Below are positions 8,356 through 16,456 of a stretch of DNA of 64,000 nucleotides, piece after piece. The stretch's first letter is position 1. Every line of letters starts with the position of its first letter. The DNA is from Lichenicoccus sp965277665 (GTDB lineage Bacteria; Pseudomonadota; Alphaproteobacteria; Acetobacterales; Acetobacteraceae), in NCBI RefSeq assembly GCF_965277665.1, contig NZ_OZ255835.1, positions 3,224,001 to 3,288,000 of the forward strand, written 5' to 3'. The notes under the pieces were generated by a model. That model made no database searches, was not told the origin of the DNA, and worked only from the letters and a program-made list of their open reading frames with translations. A program made the position numbers and the translations under genes.

Positions 8356-8448
8356 TTTATGACAATATGGCAGTAGTCTGCGGCCAACGCCGCTTTCAAC
8401 GGTAAGCAGTCTGGTGCCCGGCGGTGGGGACCAATCCCGGGATCGCTC

Positions 8449-10836
8449 ATGTCGGATTACAGTCGGCCTCGTCTTCCCAAGCCTGATCCCTCCCTGCTCC
8501 GGCTCCGCTTGATCGGCCCGATGGCGGCGCTCACCCTCGACAACGAGAGCGTGCTGCCGCCGGGCCGCAAGACACGCGGCCTGCTGGCGATCCTGGCCCT
8601 GGCAGGCCGCCGCCCGGTGCTGCGCTCTAAGCTGGCCGAGCTGCTCTGGAGTCGCCGTTCCGAGGAGCAGGCGCGCGCCTCGCTGCGCCAGGAGATCCAT
8701 CGCCTGCTGGAGGCGCTGACCCCGGTCGGCACCTCGCTCGTCAGCGTCGAGCGGCATTCCCTCTCGCTGCGCCCGGCGCTGACCAGCGTCGATGCGGAGC
8801 GCCTGCTCAACGCCAACGTCAACAATGTGATCGCCCATGCCAGCAGTGCCGCCGGCAGCGGCGGCGGCAACGGCGCCGGCATCAGGGGCAGCAACGGCAG
8901 CGGCGGCGGCGGCATCCCGGGCGGAGGCGCGCTGCCGTCGCTCGACGGCGTGCTGCTCGAGGAACTCAACGGCACCGATCCCGCCCTCGATGCGTGGCTC
9001 GATTACGAGCGCCGGCGGCTGCATGACCATGTGCTGGAGCTCTACGACGCGGCCCTCAAGCGTCATCTGGACCCCTCCGCGACGGTGGCCATCTGCCGAC
9101 AGCTGCTGCTGCTCGACCCGCTGCACGAGACCGCCTGGCAGGGCCTGATCCAGTCGCAGCTCCAACTCGTCGAGCGCGGCGCCGCCCTGCAGAGTGCCGA
9201 ACGCTGCATGACCCTGTTCGGCGAGCGCGCCGCCGCTCAGCCCGGCCCGGAGCTGAGCCGCCTGGTGAACGAGCTTCGCTTCGGGCGCGCGCCGAGCAGC
9301 GGCACCGCGGAGATAGAGCCGGCCGCCCTGGATGGCGGCGAGGATCCCCCGGGCCCGGTTGCCGGCACGGAAGCCACGGGCAGCCTGCGCGGCCTCGACG
9401 AAAGCGGGGGGATCCTGGGCCGGCGCCTGCAGGAACGCGGGATCGCCATCCTGGCGGTGCTGCCGCTGCTGGTGCTCGATCCTGCCCTGGACGAACGCCT
9501 GGTGCAGAGCCTGACCGACGGGATCATCGTGGGCCTGCACGACCTGCCGATCATCACGGTGATCAGCGGCACCTCGCTGTCGCAGGCCCTGGCGCATGGG
9601 CGCGACGATGCGCTGCTCCGGCGCAGCCTCGGGCTCGACTACGTGCTGGACGGAACCATCTCGCGCGGCCGGACCGGCCTGCGGGTGATCCTGCGCCTGC
9701 TCGACCTGCGCCTGAACGGCCACGTGGTCTGGGCGCGCCGCTACGACTGTCGCGATCCGGCGACGCCGGCGGGCACGACCCGCGCGCCGGCGATTTCGGC
9801 CGCCCTGGAGCTGCCTGCCGCGCTGGACATGATCGACCAGGTGGCGGCCCAGGTCACCGCGCAGTTGCCCTGGGAGTTGCTGGTCATCGAGGGCAACCGG
9901 GTCGGGACGCGGCCGGCGACCGAGCTCAACCCGAACCAGCTGGCGCTGCGTGCGCTCTGCCTGATCATGCGGCCGGAGCGGGCGCAGAGCGATGCGGCGG
10001 CCGAACTGCTGCGGCGCCTGGCCGGGATCGACCCGGAGCACCCGCTGGCGCAGTTCATCACGGCCCTGCGACACATCTTCCGGGCGGCGCAGCGCTGGGG
10101 CGACCTGGCCTCGGAAGCGGCCGCCGCGTCGGCGGCGATCGAGAGTGCGATGTCGATGGGCTTCGGCTTCCCGGCCGTCATCGCCACCGCCGGCTACATA
10201 CGCAGCCAGATGCAGGACGACCCCGACGCCGGGCTCGCACTGGTCGAGAGCACGCTGACGGTGAACGACCAGATCACCCTCAGCCTGGCATTCTCCGCCT
10301 TCATCCTGGTGCGCGTCGGACGGCTGGACGAGGCGGCCGAGCGGTTCGCCCGCTATACCAGGATGCATCCGCTGCACCCGCTGCACCACATGCTGGACAG
10401 CGTCGGCATCACCATCGCCATCCTGCAGGACAGGCTCGACGAGGCGGTGCGGCTCGGGCGGCAGCTGGTCGAGCTGACGCCGACGCTGCTCAGCCCGGCG
10501 ATCCCCTGTCTTGCAGCCTACGGGCTGGCCGGGATGGCGTCCGATGCGGAGCGGCTGCTCGCCCGCATCGAGCTGATGTGCCCCGGCCTGAGCATCGACT
10601 CGGTACTGGAGCAGCAGGGGTTCAAGCGCGGCAGCGACGCCGAGCGGTTCGCTGCCGGGCTGCGTGCCGGCGGCATGCGGCAATCCCCCGGGACACCGGC
10701 CGCGACCCCGGGTCCGATTGGCGGGTCCACCGGCGGGGCAAGCGGCGGCCTGGCCGGCGGGGTGACGCCCGGCGTGGTCGCCAGTAGTACAAGGCCGACA
10801 TCGCTCACGGGATCGGGCGTGCGCTTGGCGACGTGA
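8449..10836 (+). CDS. Large SARP/BTAD-type regulator with TolB-like and TPR regions
   Basis: A 795-residue protein. Residues about 18-110 look like an OmpR/SARP winged-helix segment (LRLIGPMAAL, KTRGLLAILAL, LRSKLAELLW), followed by a Gly/Ser-rich linker at about 127-160. A BTAD-like helical repeat runs from about 175 to 275. A TolB-like segment at about 335-430 contains AVLPLLVLDPALDERLVQSL and LDYVLDGTISR, and TPR-like helices fill about 490-740. The last 55 residues are a Gly/Pro/Ser-rich tail. This layout is typical of cytoplasmic transcription activators annotated as SARP or adenylate-cyclase-like regulators in alphaproteobacteria. No transmembrane or catalytic domain is evident. It is divergent from the ene-reductase gene, a likely target. 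The inducing signal is unknown. Confidence 0.72.
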   Translation: MSDYSRPRLPKPDPSLLRLRLIGPMAALTLDNESVLPPGRKTRGLLAILALAGRRPVLRSKLAELLWSRRSEEQARASLRQEIHRLLEALTPVGTSLVSVERHSLSLRPALTSVDAERLLNANVNNVIAHASSAAGSGGGNGAGIRGSNGSGGGGIPGGGALPSLDGVLLEELNGTDPALDAWLDYERRRLHDHVLELYDAALKRHLDPSATVAICRQLLLLDPLHETAWQGLIQSQLQLVERGAALQSAERCMTLFGERAAAQPGPELSRLVNELRFGRAPSSGTAEIEPAALDGGEDPPGPVAGTEATGSLRGLDESGGILGRRLQERGIAILAVLPLLVLDPALDERLVQSLTDGIIVGLHDLPIITVISGTSLSQALAHGRDDALLRRSLGLDYVLDGTISRGRTGLRVILRLLDLRLNGHVVWARRYDCRDPATPAGTTRAPAISAALELPAALDMIDQVAAQVTAQLPWELLVIEGNRVGTRPATELNPNQLALRALCLIMRPERAQSDAAAELLRRLAGIDPEHPLAQFITALRHIFRAAQRWGDLASEAAAASAAIESAMSMGFGFPAVIATAGYIRSQMQDDPDAGLALVESTLTVNDQITLSLAFSAFILVRVGRLDEAAERFARYTRMHPLHPLHHMLDSVGITIAILQDRLDEAVRLGRQLVELTPTLLSPAIPCLAAYGLAGMASDAERLLARIELMCPGLSIDSVLEQQGFKRGSDAERFAAGLRAGGMRQSPGTPAATPGPIGGSTGGASGGLAGGVTPGVVASSTRPTSLTGSGVRLAT

Positions 10837-10947
10837 AGCGGGCGGGCTAGATACGGGTCCCTCGCCCGTCAGGCATGCGGCCGGTCCAGGCTGACATGCC
10901 GCCCACCCTCCGGCGCCGACGCATGCGCCAAGCGACACAGAGGCTGC

Positions 10948-11520
10948 ATGACCGCCCGTCTTCGATCCGCCACCGCTCCCCGACGCGCACCACGGAGTGC
11001 CTCGACGGGCGCATCAGGGGCAGCCCTGCGCCACGCCGCCACCGCCGTGCTGCTGGCGGCGGCCCTTGCCGCCTGCTCGAGCGGCAATGGCGGCCGCACC
11101 GTCGACACCACCGGCGACACCTCGGCGCTGAGCGCGCCGCGCAACCACCTGCTCGGCGAGGACCGCAGCGCCACCGGCGGCGACCAGGCGCAGGCCGGCG
11201 TGAACGCCTTCCTGTGGCGCGGCGCGATCGACACCCTGTCCTTCATGCCGTTCACCTCCGCCGATCCGGTCGGCGGCATCATCATCACCGACTGGTACAG
11301 CCCGCCGACCACCTCCGGCGAGCGGTTCAAGGCCACTGCCTACATCCTGGGCAAGCAGCTCCGCTCGGATGCGATCCGCGTCGCGATCTTCCGGCAGACG
11401 CAGCAGGACGGCCAGTGGACCGACGCGCTGGTGGCGCCGAACACCGCGCCGGACATCACCGGCAAGATCCTCGCTCGGGCGCGCCAGTTGCGCGCGGATG
11501 CCGGCCAGAGCGGCAGCTGA
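10948..11520 (+). CDS. DUF3576 family lipoprotein
   Basis: A 190-residue protein with a basic start, a hydrophobic stretch (ATAVLLAAALA) and a lipobox LAAC near residues 40-43, so it should be an acylated envelope protein. The remainder carries the DUF3576 pattern (WRGAIDTLSFMPF, GGIIITDWYSPP, ATAYILGKQLRSDAIRV). The function of the family is not established. Its place immediately before leuS and lptE is conserved in alphaproteobacteria and suggests a part in outer-membrane assembly, which is inference. The N-terminal 30 residues before the signal are unusually long and basic, so the true start may lie further in. I find no better ATG. Confidence 0.8.
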   Translation: MTARLRSATAPRRAPRSASTGASGAALRHAATAVLLAAALAACSSGNGGRTVDTTGDTSALSAPRNHLLGEDRSATGGDQAQAGVNAFLWRGAIDTLSFMPFTSADPVGGIIITDWYSPPTTSGERFKATAYILGKQLRSDAIRVAIFRQTQQDGQWTDALVAPNTAPDITGKILARARQLRADAGQSGS

Positions 11521-11527
11521 ACCGCGC

Positions 11528-14173
11528 ATGTCCGACCCAGCGGCGCCGGATCACGACCTGCTCCCGAGCCAGGACCTCCGGGCGACCTACGACTTCCAGG
11601 CCAGCGAACTGCACTGGCAGGCCGAGTGGGCGCGACGCGGCTGCTTCGACGTCGAGGACGTGCCGCCGGAGGGCAAGCCGACCTACTATGTGCTGGAGAT
11701 GTTCCCCTATCCGAGCGGCCAGCTCCACATGGGACACGTCCGCAACTACACGCTCGGCGATGTGGTGGCGCGCTACCGGCGCGCGCGCGGCTACGCGGTG
11801 CTGCATCCGATGGGCTGGGACGCCTTCGGACTGCCGGCGGAAAACGCGGCGCGCGAGCGCGGCGTGCATCCCGCGACCTGGACCTTCGCCAACATCGCCA
11901 CCATGCGCGAGACGTTGCAGCGGCTCGGTTTTTCGCTGAACTGGGACCGCGAGTTCGCCACCTGCGAGCCGCGCTATTACGGCCACCAGCAGAAGCTGTT
12001 CCTCGACATGATGGCGGCAGGCCTCGCCGAGCGACGCGAGAGCTGGGTGAACTGGGACCCGGTGGACCAGACCGTGCTCGCCAACGAGCAGGTGGTGGAC
12101 GGCCGCGGCTGGCGCTCCGGCGCGGTGGTCGAGAAGAAGCAGCTCAGCCAGTGGTTCCTGCGCATCACCCGCGAGGCACCGGCGCTGCTCGAGGCGCTGG
12201 ACACTCTGGGGCGCTGGCCGGAGCGGGTGCGCGCCATGCAGGCCCGCTGGATCGGCCGGTCCGAGGGGGCGCGGGTGCGCTTCCCGCTCATTGTCCCCAC
12301 GGCTGGCCCCACGGCCGGCATCGACCACCTGGAAGTGTTCACCACGCGCCCGGACACGCTGTTCGGCATGTCGTTCCTGGCGATCGCGCCGGAGCATCCG
12401 CTGGCGGCCGCGGTCGCGGCGGGCAACGCAGCGGCTGCCGCCTTCGTGGCCGAATGCCGCAGCCTCGGCACCAGCGAGGCAGCGATCGAGACCGCCGAGA
12501 AGCGCGGCTTCGATACCGGCCTGCGCGTCGATCATCCGTTCATGCCCGGGATCAGCTTTCCGATCTGGATCGCCAACTTCGTGCTGATGGAATACGGCAC
12601 CGGGGCGATCTTCGGCTGCCCGTGCGGCGACGCCCGGGATTTCGAGTTCGCGCGCAAATACGACCTGCCGATCCCGCTGGTGGTGGCGCCGCCGGACGGC
12701 GTGCCCCCCACCGACCGGGCCTATGACGGTCCCGGCACCCTCATCAGCTCGGGCTTCCTGGACGGTCTCGATTGCGACGCGGGCCGCGCTGCCGCGATCG
12801 CGCGGCTGGAGCAGCTCAACGCCGGGCACGGCGTGGTGAACTGGCGGCTGCGCGACTGGGGCGTGTCGCGGCAGCGCTACTGGGGATGCCCGATCCCGGT
12901 GATTCATTGCGCGGCGTGCGGCGCGGTGCCGGTGCCGGATGACCAGCTTCCGGTGGTGCTGCCGGACGACGTCACCTTCGACCACCCGGGCAATCCGCTC
13001 GACCACCATCCGACCTGGAAGCACGTCGCCTGCCCGCGCTGCGCGGCGCCTGCCCTGCGCGAGACCGACACCTTCGACACCTTCGTCGACAGCTCCTGGT
13101 ATTTTGTTCGTTTCACCGCGCCCAATGCCGCGACACCGACCTCGCGAGCCGCCGCCGATCGCTGGCTGCCGGTCGACCAGTATGTCGGCGGCATCGAGCA
13201 CGCGATCCTGCATCTGCTGTACTCCCGGTTCTTCACCCGCGCGATGCACCGGACCGGTCATCTCGGCCTGGACGAGCCGTTCGCCGGCCTGTTCACCCAG
13301 GGCATGGTCAACCACGAGAGCTACCGCGACGAGGACGGCACCTGGCTGTATCCGGAACAGGTCGAGCGGACCGTCGCCGGCGCCGTGCATCGCGACACCG
13401 GCACGCCGGTCGTGGTCGGCCGGGTCGAGAAGATGTCGAAGTCGCGCCGCAACACGGTGGCGCCGGCTTCGATCATCGAGCGCTACGGCGCCGACACCGC
13501 GCGCTGGTTCGTGCTGTCCGACAGCCCGCCGGAGCGCGACATGGAGTGGACCGAGGCCGGTGTCGCCGGTGCCGCGCGCTTCGGCCAGCGGCTGTACCGG
13601 CTGGTCGCCGCGGTCGCCGCCTCCCGGGATGCCTCGACCATCCCGCCCCTCGGCGCTGCAGGCGATGCGGCCGACAAGCTGCGGCGTGCCACCCACCGGA
13701 CCATCGCCGCCGTCACCGAGGCACTCGACAGCTTCACCTTCAACGTCGCGGTGGCGCGGCTGCACGAGCTGACCTCGGCACTGTCCGAGGCTTGGCGTGA
13801 GGCCGAAGCGGGACCGGACCTCGCCTTCGCGCGCGCCGAGGCCGCCCGCATGCTCTGCCTGCTGAGCGCGCCGATGATGCCGCATCAGGCCGAGACCATG
13901 CTCGCCCTGCTGGAGCCCGGCTCGGCGCTGGCCGCCGAGCGGCCCTGGCCGGAGCCGGATCCGGCCCTGCTTGCCGCCCGGCAGATCACCATCGCCGTGC
14001 AGATCATGGGCAAGCTGCGCGGCACCATAGAGACCGCCCCCGACGAGGCAGCGGACCAGGTGCTGGCCATGGCAGAAGCGGAGCCGAACGTGCAGCGGCT
14101 GCTCGACGGCAGGCGCATCGTCAAGCGCATCCATGTGCCCGGCAGGATCGTCAACTTCGTGGTCGCGGGATGA
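11528..14173 (+). CDS. leuS: Leucyl-tRNA synthetase
   Basis: An 881-residue class I aminoacyl-tRNA synthetase that charges tRNA-Leu. The HIGH motif is HMGH at residues 67-70, within YPSGQLHMGHVRNY. The editing domain occupies the middle, including the TTRPDTLFG motif. KMSKS is present near residue 635 (EKMSKSRRN). The anticodon-binding domain and the C-terminal domain (QIMGKLRGTI) complete a normal length. The ATG at 11528 is 7 bp after the DUF3576 gene. Its stop overlaps the start of lptE by ATGA. Confidence 0.97.
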   Translation: MSDPAAPDHDLLPSQDLRATYDFQASELHWQAEWARRGCFDVEDVPPEGKPTYYVLEMFPYPSGQLHMGHVRNYTLGDVVARYRRARGYAVLHPMGWDAFGLPAENAARERGVHPATWTFANIATMRETLQRLGFSLNWDREFATCEPRYYGHQQKLFLDMMAAGLAERRESWVNWDPVDQTVLANEQVVDGRGWRSGAVVEKKQLSQWFLRITREAPALLEALDTLGRWPERVRAMQARWIGRSEGARVRFPLIVPTAGPTAGIDHLEVFTTRPDTLFGMSFLAIAPEHPLAAAVAAGNAAAAAFVAECRSLGTSEAAIETAEKRGFDTGLRVDHPFMPGISFPIWIANFVLMEYGTGAIFGCPCGDARDFEFARKYDLPIPLVVAPPDGVPPTDRAYDGPGTLISSGFLDGLDCDAGRAAAIARLEQLNAGHGVVNWRLRDWGVSRQRYWGCPIPVIHCAACGAVPVPDDQLPVVLPDDVTFDHPGNPLDHHPTWKHVACPRCAAPALRETDTFDTFVDSSWYFVRFTAPNAATPTSRAAADRWLPVDQYVGGIEHAILHLLYSRFFTRAMHRTGHLGLDEPFAGLFTQGMVNHESYRDEDGTWLYPEQVERTVAGAVHRDTGTPVVVGRVEKMSKSRRNTVAPASIIERYGADTARWFVLSDSPPERDMEWTEAGVAGAARFGQRLYRLVAAVAASRDASTIPPLGAAGDAADKLRRATHRTIAAVTEALDSFTFNVAVARLHELTSALSEAWREAEAGPDLAFARAEAARMLCLLSAPMMPHQAETMLALLEPGSALAAERPWPEPDPALLAARQITIAVQIMGKLRGTIETAPDEAADQVLAMAEAEPNVQRLLDGRRIVKRIHVPGRIVNFVVAG

Positions 14174-14859
14174 GGCCGCTGCTTTTCCTGGGACCCGTGC
14201 TCGCGCTGAGCCTGGCGACGGGTGGCTGCGGCTTCCATCCGCTCAACCAGCCGCGTGCCGTCGCCCAGCTGCCCGACATCTTCGTCAACACGATCCCGGC
14301 CGGCCGCGACGGCCAGTTGCTGCGCCAGGCCCTGCAGCAGCGTCTGGCCGGATCCGACGACAGCAGCCCCGGGGGCTACACGCTGCAGGTGGGCTACGGG
14401 CTCAGCGCCGAGGCGATCGGCATCCATGGCGACAATACCAGCGGGCGCACCCGCGAAGTCGCCCGAGCGGACTGGACGCTGCTCAGCGTGTCGCCGGCGC
14501 CGAAGATCCTGGCCACCGGCAGCGCCCGCTCGGTCGACGGCTACAACGTGATCGAGGCCCAGTATTTCGCTCAGACGCTGGCCGGCGAGACCACCTCGGG
14601 GCGTCTGGCCGGCAATCTCGCCGACGCGGTCCAGGAGCAGCTCGTGGCCTGGTTCGCGGCGCACCCGGAGGCGGCCGACCGCGCGGCGGTCGCGGCCAAC
14701 GCTGCGCCGGCTCCGGTTCCGGGTTCCGTGCCGGCACCGGCGAAGCAGCGCGGCTTCCTCGGCCCGAACGATGTGCCGGGCGACAGCGACCAGTCGCCGC
14801 TGCAGCAGATCGGACCGGACGGCCTGCCCGCGGGCGCGATCGGCCGCACGTATCAATAG
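14170..14859 (+). CDS. lptE: LPS-assembly lipoprotein LptE
   Basis: A 229-residue outer-membrane lipoprotein: signal segment LLFLGPVLALSLATGG and lipobox GGCGFHPL, with the acylated Cys near residue 20. LptE plugs the LptD barrel and helps insert lipopolysaccharide. The sequence fits the diverged alphaproteobacterial form (GCGFHPL start, a TLQVGYGLSAEAIGI strand). The gene overlaps leuS by 4 bp and is followed by holA, the order usual for lptE in this class. The C-terminal 50 residues are Pro/Ala-rich and probably disordered. Confidence 0.85.
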   Translation: MRPLLFLGPVLALSLATGGCGFHPLNQPRAVAQLPDIFVNTIPAGRDGQLLRQALQQRLAGSDDSSPGGYTLQVGYGLSAEAIGIHGDNTSGRTREVARADWTLLSVSPAPKILATGSARSVDGYNVIEAQYFAQTLAGETTSGRLAGNLADAVQEQLVAWFAAHPEAADRAAVAANAAPAPVPGSVPAPAKQRGFLGPNDVPGDSDQSPLQQIGPDGLPAGAIGRTYQ

Positions 14860-14883
14860 TGGGTCAGGCGTGAGCCGGCCGCG

Positions 14884-15927
14884 TTGAAGATCGACGCGCG
14901 GCAGGCCGGCCGGTTGCTGGCAGCACCCGTCGCCGTGCGGGCGATCCTGCTGCATGGCGAGGATCACGGGCTGATACGCGAGCGCGCGGCCGAAGCGGTG
15001 CGGGCGGCGGCCGGCAGCCTGGACGATCCGTTCCGTATCGCCGTCCTCGATCGCGACAGGCACGACCGGCTGGAGGAGGAGGCGACGGCGCTATCGCTGA
15101 CCGGCGGCCGGCGCGTGGTCTGGGTGCGCGAGGCAACGGATCAGCTGCACGCAGCCCTCGCTCGGCTGCTGCCCGGCAAGGCGCGGGATGCGCCGCCACC
15201 GGGCAGCGCGGCGCTGATCGTGATCGAGGCGGGGGCGCTGCCGGCGCGTGCGAAGCTGCGGGCGCTCATCGAGGCGGCCCCGGAGGCGGCATCGATCGCG
15301 TGCTATCCCGAGGGGGGCCGCGCGCTGGAGGGCTCGATCGCGCGCATGCTGCAGGCCGAGCGGGTCGGCATCGATCCGGACGCGCTCGGCTGGCTCGCCT
15401 CCCGGCTGGGTGCGGATCGCGCCGCCGGGCGGGGCGAGGTCGAGAAGCTGGCGCTGTATGCCGGCAGCGGCGGCCGGCTCACGCTCGACGATGTGCAGGC
15501 GGTCACCCTGGATGCGGCCGGCGCGTCGCTCGAGGAGGCGGCGTTCGCCGCGACCGCCGGCGACCGGGCCGCCGCCGATCTTGCCATCGAGCGGGCCCTG
15601 TCGGAGGGTCTTGCGCCGGTGGCGCTGGCCCGCGCCCTGCTGTCGCATCTGCATCGGCTGCGCCAGACCCGGCTGCTGCTGGATGGCGGCGCCTCGCAGT
15701 CGGACGCCATGGCGCGCCTGCGGCCGCCGGTGTTCTTCAAGCGGAGTGCGCAGTTCAGCCGGGCACTCGGGCTGTGGTCCGCCGCCGGGTTGTTCGAGGC
15801 CGCGGTCGAGACCAGCCGCCTGGAGTCGGCGTGCAAGCAGACCGGAGCGCCGGACCAGGTGCTGGCGCGACGACACATCGCGATGCTGGCCGCCCGCGCC
15901 GCCGCGCGCCAGCACAGGCGTTCATAG
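14884..15927 (+). CDS. holA: DNA polymerase III delta subunit (clamp loader)
   Basis: A 347-residue HolA protein, the clamp-loader subunit that opens the beta clamp. The N-terminal AAA+-like domain starts MKIDARQAGR and continues with AILLHGEDHGLIRERA. The C-terminal collar domain carries the VALARALLSHLHRLRQ pattern. The only start that keeps the conserved N-terminus is TTG at 14884; no ATG or GTG is in frame before it after the upstream stop. A weak start fits a protein needed at few copies. It lies 24 bp after lptE. Its stop codon is part of a hairpin. Confidence 0.88.
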   Translation: MKIDARQAGRLLAAPVAVRAILLHGEDHGLIRERAAEAVRAAAGSLDDPFRIAVLDRDRHDRLEEEATALSLTGGRRVVWVREATDQLHAALARLLPGKARDAPPPGSAALIVIEAGALPARAKLRALIEAAPEAASIACYPEGGRALEGSIARMLQAERVGIDPDALGWLASRLGADRAAGRGEVEKLALYAGSGGRLTLDDVQAVTLDAAGASLEEAAFAATAGDRAAADLAIERALSEGLAPVALARALLSHLHRLRQTRLLLDGGASQSDAMARLRPPVFFKRSAQFSRALGLWSAAGLFEAAVETSRLESACKQTGAPDQVLARRHIAMLAARAAARQHRRS

Positions 15928-15987
15928 AGCAGCATTATCGGAGATTTGGCGCCGCGAAGCGGTTCCAAATGATCGCATGCTGCTCTA
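15925..15987. terminator. Stem-loop spanning the holA stop codon
   Basis: The arms TAGAGCAGCAT (15925-15935) and ATGCTGCTCTA (15977-15987) pair over 11 bp. Inside, ATTTGG (15944-15949) pairs with CCAAAT (15965-15970) and CCGC with GCGG around a GAA loop. The hairpin starts exactly at the holA stop codon and ends 14 bp before the tRNA-Arg gene. No T-run follows, so it may be an mRNA 3' end or a repeat-derived hairpin rather than a classic intrinsic terminator. Confidence 0.6.
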
Positions 15988-16001
15988 GAAGGACGCTGGT
16001 T

Positions 16002-16330
16002 GTCCGCGTAGCTCAGCCGGATAGAGCACAGGATTCCTTGTCACCAACTGGGCGCCGCGAGGGGAAACCGCGCGGTGGATCCGCTCAAAGTCGGGGAACG
16101 CTGGGACGCGCAGGCGTCGTGCCGATCCCGAGCCAAGCCCCGCCGCGAGGCCCCGGTCTCGAAGGTGGGGAAGGTGTAGAGACTGGACGGGCGGCACCTA
16201 AGGGTTCCGGCCTAGGGTGAAGGGACAGTCCAGACCACGAACGCCGGTCCGGCCTGCCGGGGCGGCGGCGGCGAAAGTCGAAGTGGGATGAATCCTGGGG
16301 CCGTGGGTTCGAATCCCGCCGCGGACACCA
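16002..16330 (+). tRNA. tRNA-Arg (CCU anticodon), split by an intron
   Basis: Exon 1 is 16002-16038 and exon 2 is 16291-16330; joined they make a 77-nt tRNA including an encoded CCA. The acceptor arms GTCCGCG (16002-16008) and CGCGGAC (16320-16326) pair fully. The D stem is GCTC/GAGC and the anticodon stem is CAGGA (16029-16033) with TCCTG (16293-16297). The anticodon loop reads TT-CCT-AA after splicing, and the T arm has TTCGAAT. The break falls directly after the third anticodon base. This tRNA reads the AGG arginine codon. Exons and pairing can be read with confidence; only the exact splice positions are inferred. Confidence 0.93.
16039..16290 (+). ncRNA. Group I intron inside tRNA-Arg(CCU)
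   Basis: The 252-nt insert interrupts the anticodon loop. It carries the conserved core of the small tRNA group I introns (IC3-like). A CCGCG/CGCGG hairpin near the start has a GGGGAAAC loop (P2-like). GAGCCAAGCC lies at 16130-16139, the GGTGTAGAGAC block at 16173-16183, and GGTGAAGG at 16217-16224. CTGGAC (16183-16188) and GTCCAG (16228-16233) form the P7 guanosine-binding helix. The 5' exon ends in T and the intron ends in G, as required. A short P1 may pair exon CCT with GGG at 16050-16052. No homing-endonuclease frame is present. Group I introns in tRNA-Arg(CCU) of Agrobacterium and tRNA-Ile of Azoarcus are known relatives. Confidence 0.9.
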
Positions 16331-16456
16331 GACGACCGATCAGGAAGGCCACACCAGGTCAGGACAAGACAGCCGCGGCACTTTGATCCGCCGAGGCATC
16401 TTCCGGCGCCGCTGCATCCGTGCAGACATGGCCACCGGCAATCAGGGCGGCGCTGC

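Larger units (their letters stand above)
8118..8448. promoter_or_regulatory. Divergent intergenic region between the ene-reductase and the SARP-type regulator
   Basis: This 331-bp stretch has no credible gene. It holds a perfect 17-bp tandem duplication at 8196-8229 near the reductase side. An AT-rich block at 8333-8372, quite unlike the GC-rich surroundings, contains the inverted repeat GTTAA-ACG-TTAAC at 8343-8355 and looks like the promoter/operator zone. The rest is unremarkable GC-rich leader. Confidence 0.55.

Noticed and set aside
7005..8450. Ene-reductase starting at 8450, 111 residues upstream
   Set aside because: The extra part has no family match and runs through the AT-rich promoter zone; the ATG at 8117 begins at the conserved fold.
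11456..14134. Very long open frame antisense to leuS (892 codons), and similar ones opposite many genes
   Set aside because: GC-rich third positions keep opposite frames open. The sense genes have complete motifs, while the antisense products are Arg/Gly/His-rich with no fold.
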